A program made the position numbers and the translations under genes. Below the pieces are notes generated by a model, which was given only the letters and a program-made list of their open reading frames with translations, had not been told where the DNA came from and ran no database searches. Below, piece after piece: positions 32,507-43,000 of a DNA stretch of 64,000 nucleotides; the stretch's first letter is position 1; each line of letters begins with the position of its first letter. The DNA is from DTU064 sp045588245 (GTDB taxonomy: Bacteria; Bacillota; Clostridia; Oscillospirales; CAG-272): positions 1 to 64,000 of the forward strand of contig JAZNDW010000029.1 of NCBI GenBank assembly GCA_045588245.1. Direction: 5' to 3'.

Positions 32507-32710
32507 GTATATCGGGCGTTTAGGCGCCCGATGTTCTTCACAAGACAAACAAAACTCCGGCAAGCTGTCCGGAGGCGGCGGTAAAACGCCGCAAAGCGGC
32601 GCCTTTTTCACAAAAAAAGACGTCGAATCGGCAAAAAAAGCGCTGCATTTCTCTTGGCTTACGGCTTTCGTGAGCTGAAGCCGCAAGTCAGAAATGACGC
32701 TAAACCAAGG
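32507..32710 (+). ncRNA. Structured operon leader with possible attenuator and three-way junction
   Basis: A hairpin ATCGGGCG/CGCCCGAT opens the leader. CGCCGC (32587-32592) can pair either with GCGGCG upstream (32575-32580) or with GCGGCG downstream (32596-32601). The second pairing is followed by CCTTTTTC and would act as a terminator, so the two forms exclude each other. A junction follows: CTTGG 32653-32657 with CCAAG 32705-32709, enclosing CGGCTT/AAGCCG (32662-32667/32678-32683) and GTCA-GAAA-TGAC (32687-32698). The SD follows at once. Confidence 0.45.
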
Positions 32711-32724
32711 TAGGAGGAAGTTCT

Positions 32725-35700
32725 ATGAAAAGAACAAAGCTTCAAAAGCTCATGGCTCTTTTCCTTTGCTTGCTGATGATTGCGAGCACATTCACCGTAA
32801 TGATGCCCGTTGCAGCGGCAGACGAGGAAACAGAGACAGAAAACAACGACACTTCGGCACGCAAGGATCTCCAGGAGATCAGCGACGCGCTGAACGCGAT
32901 CTCGTATCTCGAGTATACTCGTGAACACAAAGACGCGAAGCGCGCGACAAAGGAAGTCACCATCGATGCTGCTAACTACAACACCGAGCTGACCGACGCT
33001 GCTGTTGAGGTGTACAACAACTATGAGGGACAGGAAGGCGACAGCCTCTTTATCCCCGACTTGGGTACGGTCACCTGGGACGTTTCGATCCCCGAAGCCG
33101 GCAAGTACGCAGTTGAAGTTGTTTATTACCCCGTCAGTAATAAAGCCAACTCCATCGAGCGTATGTTCTACATCAACGACGAGGTGCCTTTCTCTGAAGC
33201 AAGATATCTTGCTATGACGAAGATCTGGCGCAACGAATACGAGAAAGATGAGAACGGCAACGACGTATTTCTTTCCGACATTAACGGAAATGATATCCGC
33301 CCGGAAAACTATGAAGATCCGGCATGGGTAACGTATACGTTCATCGACAGTAACGGTTATTATTCCGATCCGTTCGAATTCTACTTCGAAGAGGGAGACA
33401 ACACCATCGCTCTTGAAGCGGTTCGCGAACCCGTTGTGATCAAGTCTATCAGACTCTTCCCTGCAGAAGACCTTCCCACGTACGAAGAGATCCTTGCCGA
33501 ATATCAGGCAAAGGGCTATAAGGAAGCTGCAGCGGACGGTGTCAAGATCGACGCGGAATTTACCGATGCAACATCCCACCAGACGATATATCCCATCTAC
33601 GACAGAACGTCTTCCATCACCGACCCGCAGGATCCGGTTCTCGTTAAGCTGAACACGATCGGTTCCGATAAATGGCAGAAGGTCGGTCAGTGGGTAGAAT
33701 ATGAGATCGAGGTTCCTGCAGACGGCCTTTACACGATCGCCGTAAGATTCAGACAAGCAGAGCTTTCCGGTCTTTACGTTTCCAGACGTCTGTACATAGA
33801 CGGTGAGGTTCCTTTTGAAGAATGTAACTTCCTTCAGTTCGAATATTCAACGAGCTGGCAGTCCAAGAGACTCGGACAGGACCATAAGGATGATGAACCT
33901 TATCAGTTCTATCTTACAAAGGGTACGCATACGATCCGCCTTGAGGTTACTCTCGGTGAGCTCGGCTCGATCGTGCGCGACGTTAGTGACACACTCGAAG
34001 TTATCAACGAAGCCTACCTTTCTATATTAAAGCTCACAGGCACAAACCCCGACTCTTACCGTGACTACGGTTTCTCCCGCGTGCTCCCCGGCACGATCAA
34101 GAACCTCGTTCTTGAGGCAAGAAACCTTGAAAACATCATCGAACAGCTTGAATCCATGAACGGCGTTGCCGGTGAAAACACCGCAACACTTGACGAGGTA
34201 CAGAGACTTGTTGAAAAGATGGGTTCGGATGAGGACGAAATCGCCCCCAACCTTACAACTCTTAAGGCTCACGTCGGTACTCTCGGTACATGGGTAAACA
34301 CTGTTACAAAGCAGCCTCTCGAGGTTGACTTTATCATGGTTCAGCCCGCGTCCGCTGAACTCCCGAAGGCAGAGGCAAACTTCCTTCAGGCGATCTGGTT
34401 CGAAATCCGCTCCTTCATCGGAAGCTTCTATACGGATTATAACTCCCTCGGTTCCACCGTTGAGGTAGACGAATCCAACTCCGTTGAGGTTTGGGTCGTT
34501 ACCGGCCGTGACCAGGCGCAGATCATCCGTAACCTCGTGGATAACGATTTCACACCCGTAAGTGAAGTTGCTGTTAACCTGAAGCTCGTTGCGGGCGGTA
34601 CGCTCCTCCCCTCCGTGCTCGCAGGTGTCGGCCCTGACGTTTCGCTCTTCACCGGAGACGGCGACGTTATCAACTTCGCTATTCGCGGTGCTCTTCAGGG
34701 ACTTAACGACAAGCAGTGTGTAAACTGCGCGTCCAAGGGCAACGAAACTCTCAAGTACGTTGACGGCGGCGATTACCACTGCGACGAATGTGGTGCTGAC
34801 GGCGCTGACAACTGGAAGCTCTACTTCGAATCCTTCAAAGAGGTGACGAATAGATTCTCCGCAGCTGCAACGATCCCGCTTACGCTTTACGGCGAAACGT
34901 TCGCTATCCCCGAAACTCAGACGTTCCCGATGCTCTTCTACCGCAAGGACATTCTCGCAGACCTCGGTCTGGAAGTTCCCGAAACATGGGACGACGTCCT
35001 TGCTATGATCCCCGTACTTCAGTACAACAACATGGAAATCGGTCTTACGACCGACTATCTCACGTATCTGTACCAGATGGGCGGCAGCCTCTATGCCGAC
35101 AACGGTATGAGAGTTAACCTCGACTCCAACCTCTCTCTTGAAGCATTTGAAATGATGTGTAATATGTTCACAATGTATTCACTGCCGTACACGTACGACT
35201 TTGCAAACCGCTTCAGAACAGGTGAGATCCCGATAGCAATTTCTCCCTATACCTCGTATAACCAGCTCGTTGTATTCGCAACCGAAATCGCAGGTCTCTG
35301 GGAATTCACAACGATCCCTGGTATGCCTCAGGAAGACGGCTCTATCAATAATACCGCCGTATCCGCCGTATCCGGTGTCGTACTCCTTAAGGGAAGCGAC
35401 AACAAGCAGAACGCATGGAAGTTCATAGACTGGTACACAGACAATGAATTCCAGGCAGCTTACAGTAACGAACTCGTTGCAGTCCTCGGCGAAGCAGGTA
35501 TGAACCCGACGGCGAACATCGAAGCGCTTGAAGAACTCTCCTGGACGTCCAGTGAGTACAACAGCCTCCGTACACAGTTCGACGCTATCACGGCTATCCC
35601 CGCTTACCCCGGATCTTACATCATCGGACGTTACACAGACTTCGCGTTCAAGGATGCTTACAACAACAACGCATCTCCCTCTGAATCACTTCTCGGTTAC

Positions 35701-36033
35701 ATTAATATAATTAACAAAGAAATCTCCCGCAAGCGTGAAGAGTTCAACCTCGAAACACTTGAGATCGGTCAGAACCTCTCTGAAAAGAGAACGGAACAGG
35801 CTATGGAGATCATTGATGACCTGAAGTCTTCCGATAAGGAAAAGTATTCCGCGGAGATCAAGGCGCTTGAAAAGGCGATTGAAGCCGCACTCCTCGGCAC
35901 AGCAACAAACGTTGAATTTGACGCTCTCAGCGCAGCGGCAGCAGCGCTCAAGGCGAAGGATTCCGCTCTCTTCTCCGAGGTTGCAGACTACATCGACGAT
36001 GCAGTCGAGGCACTTTATTCTTACACTGATTAA
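32725..36033 (+). CDS. Giant sugar ABC solute-binding protein with CBM-like domains and zinc ribbon
   Basis: 1,102 residues. A signal peptide (MKRTKLQKLMALFLCLLMIA, cut near AAA-DEE) lacks a lipobox. Two related beta-sandwich domains follow (about 65-265 and 280-440), recognisable by the internal repeat FYINDEVPFSEA and LYIDGEVPFEEC; these resemble CBM6/35-type modules. A helical stretch (440-550) leads to a family 1 type solute-binding fold (about 585-1015; MLFYRKDILADLGLEVPETWDD). That fold is interrupted by CVNC (665-668) and CDEC (686-689), a zinc-ribbon-like pair, and the C-terminus is helical. It should capture an oligosaccharide outside the cell for the four permeases downstream. GTAGGAGG precedes the ATG by 6 bases. 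Confidence 0.85.
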   Translation: MKRTKLQKLMALFLCLLMIASTFTVMMPVAAADEETETENNDTSARKDLQEISDALNAISYLEYTREHKDAKRATKEVTIDAANYNTELTDAAVEVYNNYEGQEGDSLFIPDLGTVTWDVSIPEAGKYAVEVVYYPVSNKANSIERMFYINDEVPFSEARYLAMTKIWRNEYEKDENGNDVFLSDINGNDIRPENYEDPAWVTYTFIDSNGYYSDPFEFYFEEGDNTIALEAVREPVVIKSIRLFPAEDLPTYEEILAEYQAKGYKEAAADGVKIDAEFTDATSHQTIYPIYDRTSSITDPQDPVLVKLNTIGSDKWQKVGQWVEYEIEVPADGLYTIAVRFRQAELSGLYVSRRLYIDGEVPFEECNFLQFEYSTSWQSKRLGQDHKDDEPYQFYLTKGTHTIRLEVTLGELGSIVRDVSDTLEVINEAYLSILKLTGTNPDSYRDYGFSRVLPGTIKNLVLEARNLENIIEQLESMNGVAGENTATLDEVQRLVEKMGSDEDEIAPNLTTLKAHVGTLGTWVNTVTKQPLEVDFIMVQPASAELPKAEANFLQAIWFEIRSFIGSFYTDYNSLGSTVEVDESNSVEVWVVTGRDQAQIIRNLVDNDFTPVSEVAVNLKLVAGGTLLPSVLAGVGPDVSLFTGDGDVINFAIRGALQGLNDKQCVNCASKGNETLKYVDGGDYHCDECGADGADNWKLYFESFKEVTNRFSAAATIPLTLYGETFAIPETQTFPMLFYRKDILADLGLEVPETWDDVLAMIPVLQYNNMEIGLTTDYLTYLYQMGGSLYADNGMRVNLDSNLSLEAFEMMCNMFTMYSLPYTYDFANRFRTGEIPIAISPYTSYNQLVVFATEIAGLWEFTTIPGMPQEDGSINNTAVSAVSGVVLLKGSDNKQNAWKFIDWYTDNEFQAAYSNELVAVLGEAGMNPTANIEALEELSWTSSEYNSLRTQFDAITAIPAYPGSYIIGRYTDFAFKDAYNNNASPSESLLGYINIINKEISRKREEFNLETLEIGQNLSEKRTEQAMEIIDDLKSSDKEKYSAEIKALEKAIEAALLGTATNVEFDALSAAAAALKAKDSALFSEVADYIDDAVEALYSYTD

Positions 36034-36072
36034 GAATATATCGTAAGTAAATCTATATAAGGAGAAACGCTC

Positions 36073-37032
36073 ATGTCAAAGAAAAACGCAACAGCCGTTA
36101 AGGAACAGCACGCTGTATCCCGTAAAGACATGACAAGAGCTCAGTGGACCTGGCACGAGATGAAGAATAACAAAACGGCATACCTTATGGTTGCTCCGTT
36201 TATGATACTCTTCCTCATATTCACGGTCGTTCCGGTCGTAATGTCGGTTTTCCTGAGTTTCACGTCGTTCAACATGCTGCAGATGCCGAAGTGGCTTTTC
36301 CTTGATAACTATATCCGACTCTTCCTCGACGACGATATATTCATCACGGCAATTAAGAACACCCTCATCTTCGCGGTTGTAACAGGACCTACGTCCTACT
36401 TCCTCTCTCTGTTCATCGCATGGTTCATCAACGAGCTTGCACCGAAGATCAGAGCAATCGTAACACTTATCTTCTACGCACCGTCCATCGGCGGTAACGT
36501 ATATCTTATCTGGGGTACGCTGTTCTCCTCCGACGCATACGGTTGGGTAAACGGTTGGCTCCTCAACTGGGGTATCATCGACGAACCTGTTCTGTGGTTC
36601 TTCAATGCAACGTATTGTATGCCCCTGTGTATCGTAGTTGCCCTCTGGACTTCTCTCGGTACATCGTTCCTTTCGTTCATCGCAGGTCTTCAGGGTATCG
36701 ACAAGAGCCTTTACGAAGCTGCAGCCGTTGACGGTATCAGAAACCGTTGGCAGGAACTCTGGTACGTAACTCTCCCGTCCATGAAGCCTCAGCTCATGTT
36801 CGGTGCCGTTATGGCGATCACGGGCTCCTTCGGCTTCGGTGGTATCGTAACAGCTCTCGCGGGCTTCCCGTCCGTTGACTACTGCTGCTGGACCATCACA
36901 CACCACCTGGACGACTACGGCGGACAGCGTTGGGAAGTCGGTTATGCATCGGCTATTGCGGTGCTTCTCTTCGCAATGATGATCGGAGCAAATATGCTCG
37001 TTCAGAAATTACTCTCAAAGGTAGGACAGTAA
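36073..37032 (+). CDS. Sugar ABC permease 1 (MalF/UgpA-like)
   Basis: 319 residues, six membrane helices. The ATPase-coupling EAA loop reads YEAAAVDGIRNRWQELWYVT, then LPSMKP (about 212-240). The long soluble N-terminus (about 35 residues, MSKKNATAVKEQHAV) is cytosolic. First of a permease pair with the next gene (1-base gap). It follows the solute-binding protein, so this pair is the likely cognate channel. The operon has no ATP-binding subunit; such systems usually share an MsmX/MsmK-type ATPase encoded elsewhere. Confidence 0.9.
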   Translation: MSKKNATAVKEQHAVSRKDMTRAQWTWHEMKNNKTAYLMVAPFMILFLIFTVVPVVMSVFLSFTSFNMLQMPKWLFLDNYIRLFLDDDIFITAIKNTLIFAVVTGPTSYFLSLFIAWFINELAPKIRAIVTLIFYAPSIGGNVYLIWGTLFSSDAYGWVNGWLLNWGIIDEPVLWFFNATYCMPLCIVVALWTSLGTSFLSFIAGLQGIDKSLYEAAAVDGIRNRWQELWYVTLPSMKPQLMFGAVMAITGSFGFGGIVTALAGFPSVDYCCWTITHHLDDYGGQRWEVGYASAIAVLLFAMMIGANMLVQKLLSKVGQ

Positions 37033-37033
37033 C

Positions 37034-37909
37034 ATGGCAAGAAGATTAAGAACAAGAAACCATAAAGTTGTCCTCAACCGCTCTGTCGGCGGTGATATGG
37101 GTATTACATTCTTCCTCACTCTCATGGGCGTGTTCATGTTCCTGCCGATGCTTTACGTTATCCTGCAGGCTCTCAAGCCCCTTGACGAGCTCTGGATGTT
37201 CCCCCCTCGCTTCTACGTTATCAACCCCACTCTGAAGAACTTCACAGACCTGTTCTCCCTCATGGCAGACTCCTGGGTTCCGTTCTCCAGATACATCTTC
37301 AACACGGTGTTCATCTCCGTTGCAGGTACGGCAGGCAACCTCCTGTTCGCTTCTCTTGCAGCTTACTCGCTTGCAAAGCTGAAGTATCCGGGCCGCGACT
37401 TCATGTTCAACATCGTTGTTAAGTCGCTCATGTTCACCTCCACCGTTACGGGTATCGCAACGTTCATCACGATGTCTATCCTCGGTTGGGTTGACACATA
37501 CTTCGCAGTAATCATCCCCTCTTTCGCGTATACGCTCGGTCTTTACCTCATGAAGCAGTTCATGGAAACGAACGTATCCGATGCAGTTCTTGAGAGTGCA
37601 CGTCTTGACGGTGCTTCCGAGTTCTATGCGTTCTGGGTAATCGCAATGCCGATGGTTAAGCCCGCTTGGCTTACACTTATCATCTATTGCTTCCAGGGCC
37701 TCTGGAACTCCGGTGCTTCCATCTACATCTACTCCGAGCAGCTCAAGACTCTTAACTACGCAATCTCGCAGATCACCGCCGGCGGTATCGCCCGTGCAGG
37801 TGCAGCGGCTGCGTCCACGGTTATCATGATGATGGTACCGATTCTCGTCTTCGTTATCTCCCAGAGTAACATCATTGAAACGATGGGCTCGAGCGGAATG
37901 AAGGACTAA
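37034..37909 (+). CDS. Sugar ABC permease 2 (MalG/UgpE-like)
   Basis: 291 residues with six helices; the EAA loop is LESARLDGASEFYAFWVIAM, then PMVKP (about 192-216). Starts one base after the stop of permease 1, so translation is coupled. The family as in multiple-sugar and glycerol-phosphate importers (YtcP/LplC group). It forms the heterodimer channel with the preceding gene. Confidence 0.9.
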   Translation: MARRLRTRNHKVVLNRSVGGDMGITFFLTLMGVFMFLPMLYVILQALKPLDELWMFPPRFYVINPTLKNFTDLFSLMADSWVPFSRYIFNTVFISVAGTAGNLLFASLAAYSLAKLKYPGRDFMFNIVVKSLMFTSTVTGIATFITMSILGWVDTYFAVIIPSFAYTLGLYLMKQFMETNVSDAVLESARLDGASEFYAFWVIAMPMVKPAWLTLIIYCFQGLWNSGASIYIYSEQLKTLNYAISQITAGGIARAGAAAASTVIMMMVPILVFVISQSNIIETMGSSGMKD

Positions 37910-37925
37910 GGAAGGAGACAACACA

Positions 37926-40052
37926 ATGAAAAGAAAAGTTTTTTCCTTGCTTATAGTCGTAATGACGATACTCATGCTCGCCACAACGGTAAATGCGGCA
38001 GCATACAAAACCTACACCTACTCCTATGACGGATTTGCTCTTCAGTCTCCCGATGCATACGTACCGGACAGACTCGTAGACTCCAACTACATCGGACTTC
38101 CTCAGGCTCTCGAAGACCCGAGAGACCTCGAGGTTGACGCAGACGGCAACGTCTATATCGTTGACGGCAGAACAAACAGAGTTATTGTTACCGACCGTTA
38201 TTATAAGCTGAAGTTCGTTCTTTCCAGCTTCCTTAACGAGCACGGCGTTTGGGACTCGTTCAACACCCCCTCCGGCGTAGCAATTACAGATGAGTACATC
38301 TACGTTTGCGATACAGACAATAACCGTATCGTAATGTTCGACCGCGACGGTAACTATGTTAAGATCGTTCCGAAGCCCGAATCCGCATACTTCGTAGAAG
38401 GCTCTCTCTACAAACCGGTAGCTGTAGCGGTAGACGCATATAACAGACTCTTCGTTGTATCGTCCACCACATATCAGGGTATCATCGTTATGGACGATGA
38501 AGCAAACTTCTCCGGATTCATCGGCGCTCAGAAGGTTTCTATCTCCGTATGGCAGAGAATCTGGCGTGAGATCCAGACAGAAGAGCAGAGAGAATCTCAG
38601 GAAGAATACATTTCCACAGAATTTAACAACATCACGATCGACGATGACGGCTTCGTTTACGTAACAACGAGCTCCATCGACGAGGGAACACAGCAGAGTG
38701 AGATCAACGCGCGTTCCACCTCCGGTGACTATGCTCCCGTTAAGAAGCTCAACTCCTCCGGCCACGACGTTATGAGCCGTAACGGCTTCTGGCCTCCGTC
38801 CGGCGAAGTTAACGTTTCCAACATGATAACGGCTGATATCTCCGGTGCTTCCACCATCATCGACGTTGCAGTCGGTCCGGAAGGCACATGGTCCATCATC
38901 GACGAAAAGAGAAGTAAGACGTACACATACGATAAGTACGGCAACCTGTTGTTCATCTTTGGTGACAAGGGCGAACAGCTCGGTAACGTATATAACATCG
39001 AAGCAATTACATATTGCGAAAACGACATTCTCCTTCTCGATAAGTCGAAGAACTGCTTCACCGTTTATAAGAGAACCGAATACGGCGACCTTCTGATCAA
39101 CGCGCTGTCGCATCAGAACGAACGAATTTACGACGTTGCCGTTGACGACTGGACGGAAATCCTCCAGCGTAACAGTAACTTCGACACAGCCTACATCGGA
39201 ATCGGCGACGCTATGTACCGCGAAGCTGAATACGAAACGGCTATGGAATATTACAAGTACGCATACAATGTAGACGGATATTCCAACGCGTTCCGTGAGG
39301 TTCGTAAGGAATGGGTCGCAAAGTGGATCTGGACGATTCCGATAATCGTCGTTGTTGTCTGCTTTGCACTCTCCAAGTTCTTCAAGTATGCAGGAAAAGT
39401 CAACAAGGAGACACAGCTCAAGGTCGGCAGAAAGAGCTTCAAGGAAGAGCTTTTGTATGGCTTCCACCTGATCTTCCATCCGTTCGACGGATTCTGGGAC
39501 CTTAAACATGAACAGCGCGGCTCCGTCAGAGCAGGTCTTGTTTATGTAGTTGTAACTATCGTTGCATTCTTCTATCAGTCCGTTGGTACCGGTTACATCT
39601 TCAACCCCACAGGCAACTTCATGAACGTGTTCGCACAGATCGCGTCCGTTGTAGTTCCGCTCCTGCTCTGGGTAGTTGCTAACTGGTGTCTGACAACACT
39701 TTTCGACGGCGAAGGTTCCTTCAAGGATATCTTCGTTGCGACATCCTACAGCTTACTGCCTGTACCGTTGCTCGTAGTACCGTCCGTAATTTTCTCGAAC
39801 ATCCTCGCTGCAAATGAAGGTCAGCTCGTAACGCTCCTCGTCGGAATCGCATTCGGCTGGGCAGCAATGCTCATCTTCTTCGGCATGATGGTAACACATG
39901 ACTATTCGCTTCTCAAGAACGTAACAACAACTCTCGGAACGATCGTTGCGATGGCGTTCATCATCTTCGTTGCAGTCCTCTTCACGAGCCTTGTAGCAAG
40001 AATGGTAAGCTTCATCTCCAGCATCTTCGTCGAGTTGACGTATCGTTCATAA
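37926..40052 (+). CDS. Membrane-anchored NHL beta-propeller / YIP1 protein
   Basis: 708 residues. A signal peptide (1-25) is followed by about six NHL-type propeller blades (about 55-390; for example DPRDLEVDADGNVYIVDG and TPSGVAITDEYIYVCDTDNN). A short TPR-like helical hairpin (about 415-450; AYIGIGDAMYREAEYETAME), one membrane helix (about 460-480) and a C-terminal YIP1 domain with about five helices (480-705) come next. The propeller would face outside. Its place between two permease pairs suggests a receptor or organiser of the uptake complex. Its substrate or partner is unknown. Confidence 0.8.
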   Translation: MKRKVFSLLIVVMTILMLATTVNAAAYKTYTYSYDGFALQSPDAYVPDRLVDSNYIGLPQALEDPRDLEVDADGNVYIVDGRTNRVIVTDRYYKLKFVLSSFLNEHGVWDSFNTPSGVAITDEYIYVCDTDNNRIVMFDRDGNYVKIVPKPESAYFVEGSLYKPVAVAVDAYNRLFVVSSTTYQGIIVMDDEANFSGFIGAQKVSISVWQRIWREIQTEEQRESQEEYISTEFNNITIDDDGFVYVTTSSIDEGTQQSEINARSTSGDYAPVKKLNSSGHDVMSRNGFWPPSGEVNVSNMITADISGASTIIDVAVGPEGTWSIIDEKRSKTYTYDKYGNLLFIFGDKGEQLGNVYNIEAITYCENDILLLDKSKNCFTVYKRTEYGDLLINALSHQNERIYDVAVDDWTEILQRNSNFDTAYIGIGDAMYREAEYETAMEYYKYAYNVDGYSNAFREVRKEWVAKWIWTIPIIVVVVCFALSKFFKYAGKVNKETQLKVGRKSFKEELLYGFHLIFHPFDGFWDLKHEQRGSVRAGLVYVVVTIVAFFYQSVGTGYIFNPTGNFMNVFAQIASVVVPLLLWVVANWCLTTLFDGEGSFKDIFVATSYSLLPVPLLVVPSVIFSNILAANEGQLVTLLVGIAFGWAAMLIFFGMMVTHDYSLLKNVTTTLGTIVAMAFIIFVAVLFTSLVARMVSFISSIFVELTYRS

Positions 40053-40073
40053 CGGTTAGGAGGAAATTAAAAT

Positions 40074-43000
40074 ATGAGAAAATCTGTTAGATTTATATCA
40101 GCGCTCTTGACCGTACTCATGGTGCTCACCTCTATCGGCATCGGTTCGATGATCTCGGTCAGCGCAGCAACCCCCGCTTACGACTATCTGACTGTTGCAC
40201 AGGCAGACCAGTTCGCAAAGCTCGCAACAATGACACTTTATAAAGAACAGAACGGCTACAGACTTTACTGTGACCCCTACACCGGCGAGATCGCTCTTCA
40301 GAAGATCGCTACCGGTCAGATCCTGTTCTCCAACCCCTACGACGTAGCAGACCCCTCAACGGCTCACGCTGATACAACCAGAGCCGACCTGTTGTCCCAG
40401 GTTTTCATCGAATATGAAGACAGCGACGGAACAACAAAGGAAATGGCAAGCTTCACGGAAGCTGCACAGAGAGGTCAGATCATCGTTAAGAACATCAAGA
40501 ACGGTATCCGCGTAGAGTATACGATGGGCCGCCAGGAAGCAAGACGTCTCGTTCCGAGAATGATCCAGAAGGACCGTCTTGAAACCCTCATTCTTGATAA
40601 GATCGACGACAGATTCCTTCATGATAAGCTTTATAACTTCTACGTTCTGATGGATCCGAATGACCCGGAACTCTCCGAGCGTGCTATCGCCGAAATGAAG
40701 GCAAAGTACCCGATCACAAACAGAATGGCAGTTTATATCTTCGACTCCAACGCCGCTGATAAGGAGCTTGACACTTGCGAAAGTATCATTAAGACCTACT
40801 GCCCCGACTACACCTACGAAACACTCGACGAAGACCATGCAATGACTGAATACGAAGGCAGCGACGCTGCTCCTCCGCTCTTCCGTCTTGCAATCGAGTA
40901 CACACTCGATGATGACGGTCTCACAGCCCGTCTCCCCGCAAACGGTATCCGCTTCGACGACACCGCGTATACTCTCCTTTCCGTAACGATGCTCCCGTAC
41001 ATGGGCGCTATCAGCTGCGAAAATGACGGTTATACGTTCATGCCCGACGGCGCAGGCGCTCTCTTCACGGCTTCTGACCTTGAAGGTATTACCTGGAACC
41101 GTGCAGGTCAGATGTACGGCCCCGACTTCGCTTACCAGGAAATCACCGGTGAGCATCAGGAAGTTCTTACAATGCCCGTTTGGGGTGCTGTAACTTCCGA
41201 AGATCAGGTTCGCACAGAAACGATCGTGCTCGAAGAAGAATATACATACGTTGATGAAGAAACCGGCGAAGAAGTAACCGTTCCGGCAGTTACTGAAACG
41301 AAGACTTACGACTACACCGAGGACAGAGGCTACGTTGCTATCATCACCGAAGGTGACTCTCTTGCAACCATCAAGTATGAAAATGGCGGTTCGCTCCATA
41401 AGTATGCTGCAATTTACGCATCCTTCTGCCCGCGTCCGTCTGACGAATATAACCTCGCAGAGGCTATTTCCGTCGCTTCCAACGCAACATGGCGTGTTGA
41501 ATCTGCAAGAAAGTACGTTGACAGCTACCGTATCAAGTACATGATGCTCGACGGCGATACAGAAGCAGAAGCAGCAGGCTTCGACGACTACTACGAAACG
41601 TCTTACTTCGGCATGGCGAAGGCTTACCGTGAATACCTTGAAGCTCAGGGCGTTCTCACAAGAATCACCGATGCAGAAGTAGCTGAGAATATTCCGCTTT
41701 ACCTCGAAGTACTCGGTACTCTTGAGACAACGGAGAGAGTTCTCTCGATCCCTGTAACGGTCGATACTCCTCTTACAACGTTTGAAAATATCAAGACGAT
41801 GTATGAAGAACTCGCCGCAGCAGGCGTAGACAACATCAACTTCAAGCTCACAGGCTTTGCAAACGGCGGTCTTTCCGATGCAGTCGTTCCTTATAAGCTT
41901 AAGTGGGAAAAGGCAGTCGGCGGCAACGAAGGTTTTGAAGAGCTCCTCGCATACGCGGCGGATAAGCACCTCGGAATCTTCCCCGACTTCGACTTCCTCT
42001 ATGCTCCTCAGAACAAATCGTTTGATGGATTCACATACAGAAAGCACGCTGTTAAGACCATCGACGACCGTTACACAAGTAAGCGTTACTACGACGCGAT
42101 GACGCAGTCCTACACGAGAAACTTCGAAATCGCAATTTCTCCGTCGGTATTTACACACTTCTATGATGAGTTCAATAAGAACTATCAGGAATTCAATCCC
42201 ACGGGAATCTCCGTTTCCACTCTCGGTACTGACCTCAACTCTGACTTCGACGAAGACGATCCTTACAACCGCGAAGACTCTAAGCTCTTCACAACGGAGC
42301 TTCTTGCTTCGATCGCTAAGGATTACGATCAGGTCATGGTTGACGGCGGTAACGCATACGCACTCGGATTCGTTGACCACATCGTCAACATGAATCTCCA
42401 CTCCAGTGAATTCTTCAACGCTTCCTACTCCGTACCGTTCACGGGCATCGTCCTCCACGGTTACATCCAGGCAGCAGGTACTCCCGCAAATGAAGAGGGT
42501 GACATTGAAAACGCGATCCTCAAGTCCATTGAGTCCGGTACATACCTCTACTTCACTCTTGCATATCAGAATACCTCCGACCTCAAAGAAGATGAAGAGC
42601 TCAACAAGTACTACTCTGTAAGATATGACATTTGGTTCGAAGACGTTGTTGAACAGTACACGTACCTCAACAGCATCCTCAAGGATCTGCAGACCAAGCT
42701 TATTGTCGGACACGAACTCCTCGTTGGCGAACGTGTTCCGGATGCTGATGAGCTCGAAGCAGACCGCATAGCAGCCGAAGAACAGGCTAAGCTCGAAGCA
42801 GAACGCGCAGAAGAAGAAGCTTATCGTAAGGAGCAGGAGGAAGCTCTTGCAGCACGTAAGGAAGCTGAAGCTCTTGCAAAGGAAATCGCATCTGCTGTTG
42901 CTGATACAGCCAAGCTGATCGATACCACAAACGCACTGCTGCTCGAAGTTGAAGCTGAAAAGGCTAACATCGAAACACTTGCAAATCAGCTCGATGAACT

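Larger units (their letters stand above)
31920..32724 (+). promoter_or_regulatory. 805-base control region of the glycan-uptake operon
   Basis: No gene seen. From left to right it holds a weak promoter (ATGACA 32024-32029, TATAAA 32049-32054, 19-base gap), two TGTGCA-type operators, two copies of a 15-bp palindrome, a consensus promoter at 32460-32488, and a long structured leader ending at the SD of the solute-binding protein gene. The short ORFs at 32066-32381 and 32494-32583 have no family resemblance. Confidence 0.6.

Noticed and set aside
32494..32583. 29-codon ORF in the uptake operon leader (MKIEVYRAFRR...)
   Set aside because: No SD and it overlaps leader hairpins; a regulatory leader peptide is possible but nothing in its codons supports it.
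37872..39509. 545-residue antisense ORF opposite the propeller/YIP1 gene
   Set aside because: Explained by codon bias of the sense gene, which has signal peptide, domains and SD.
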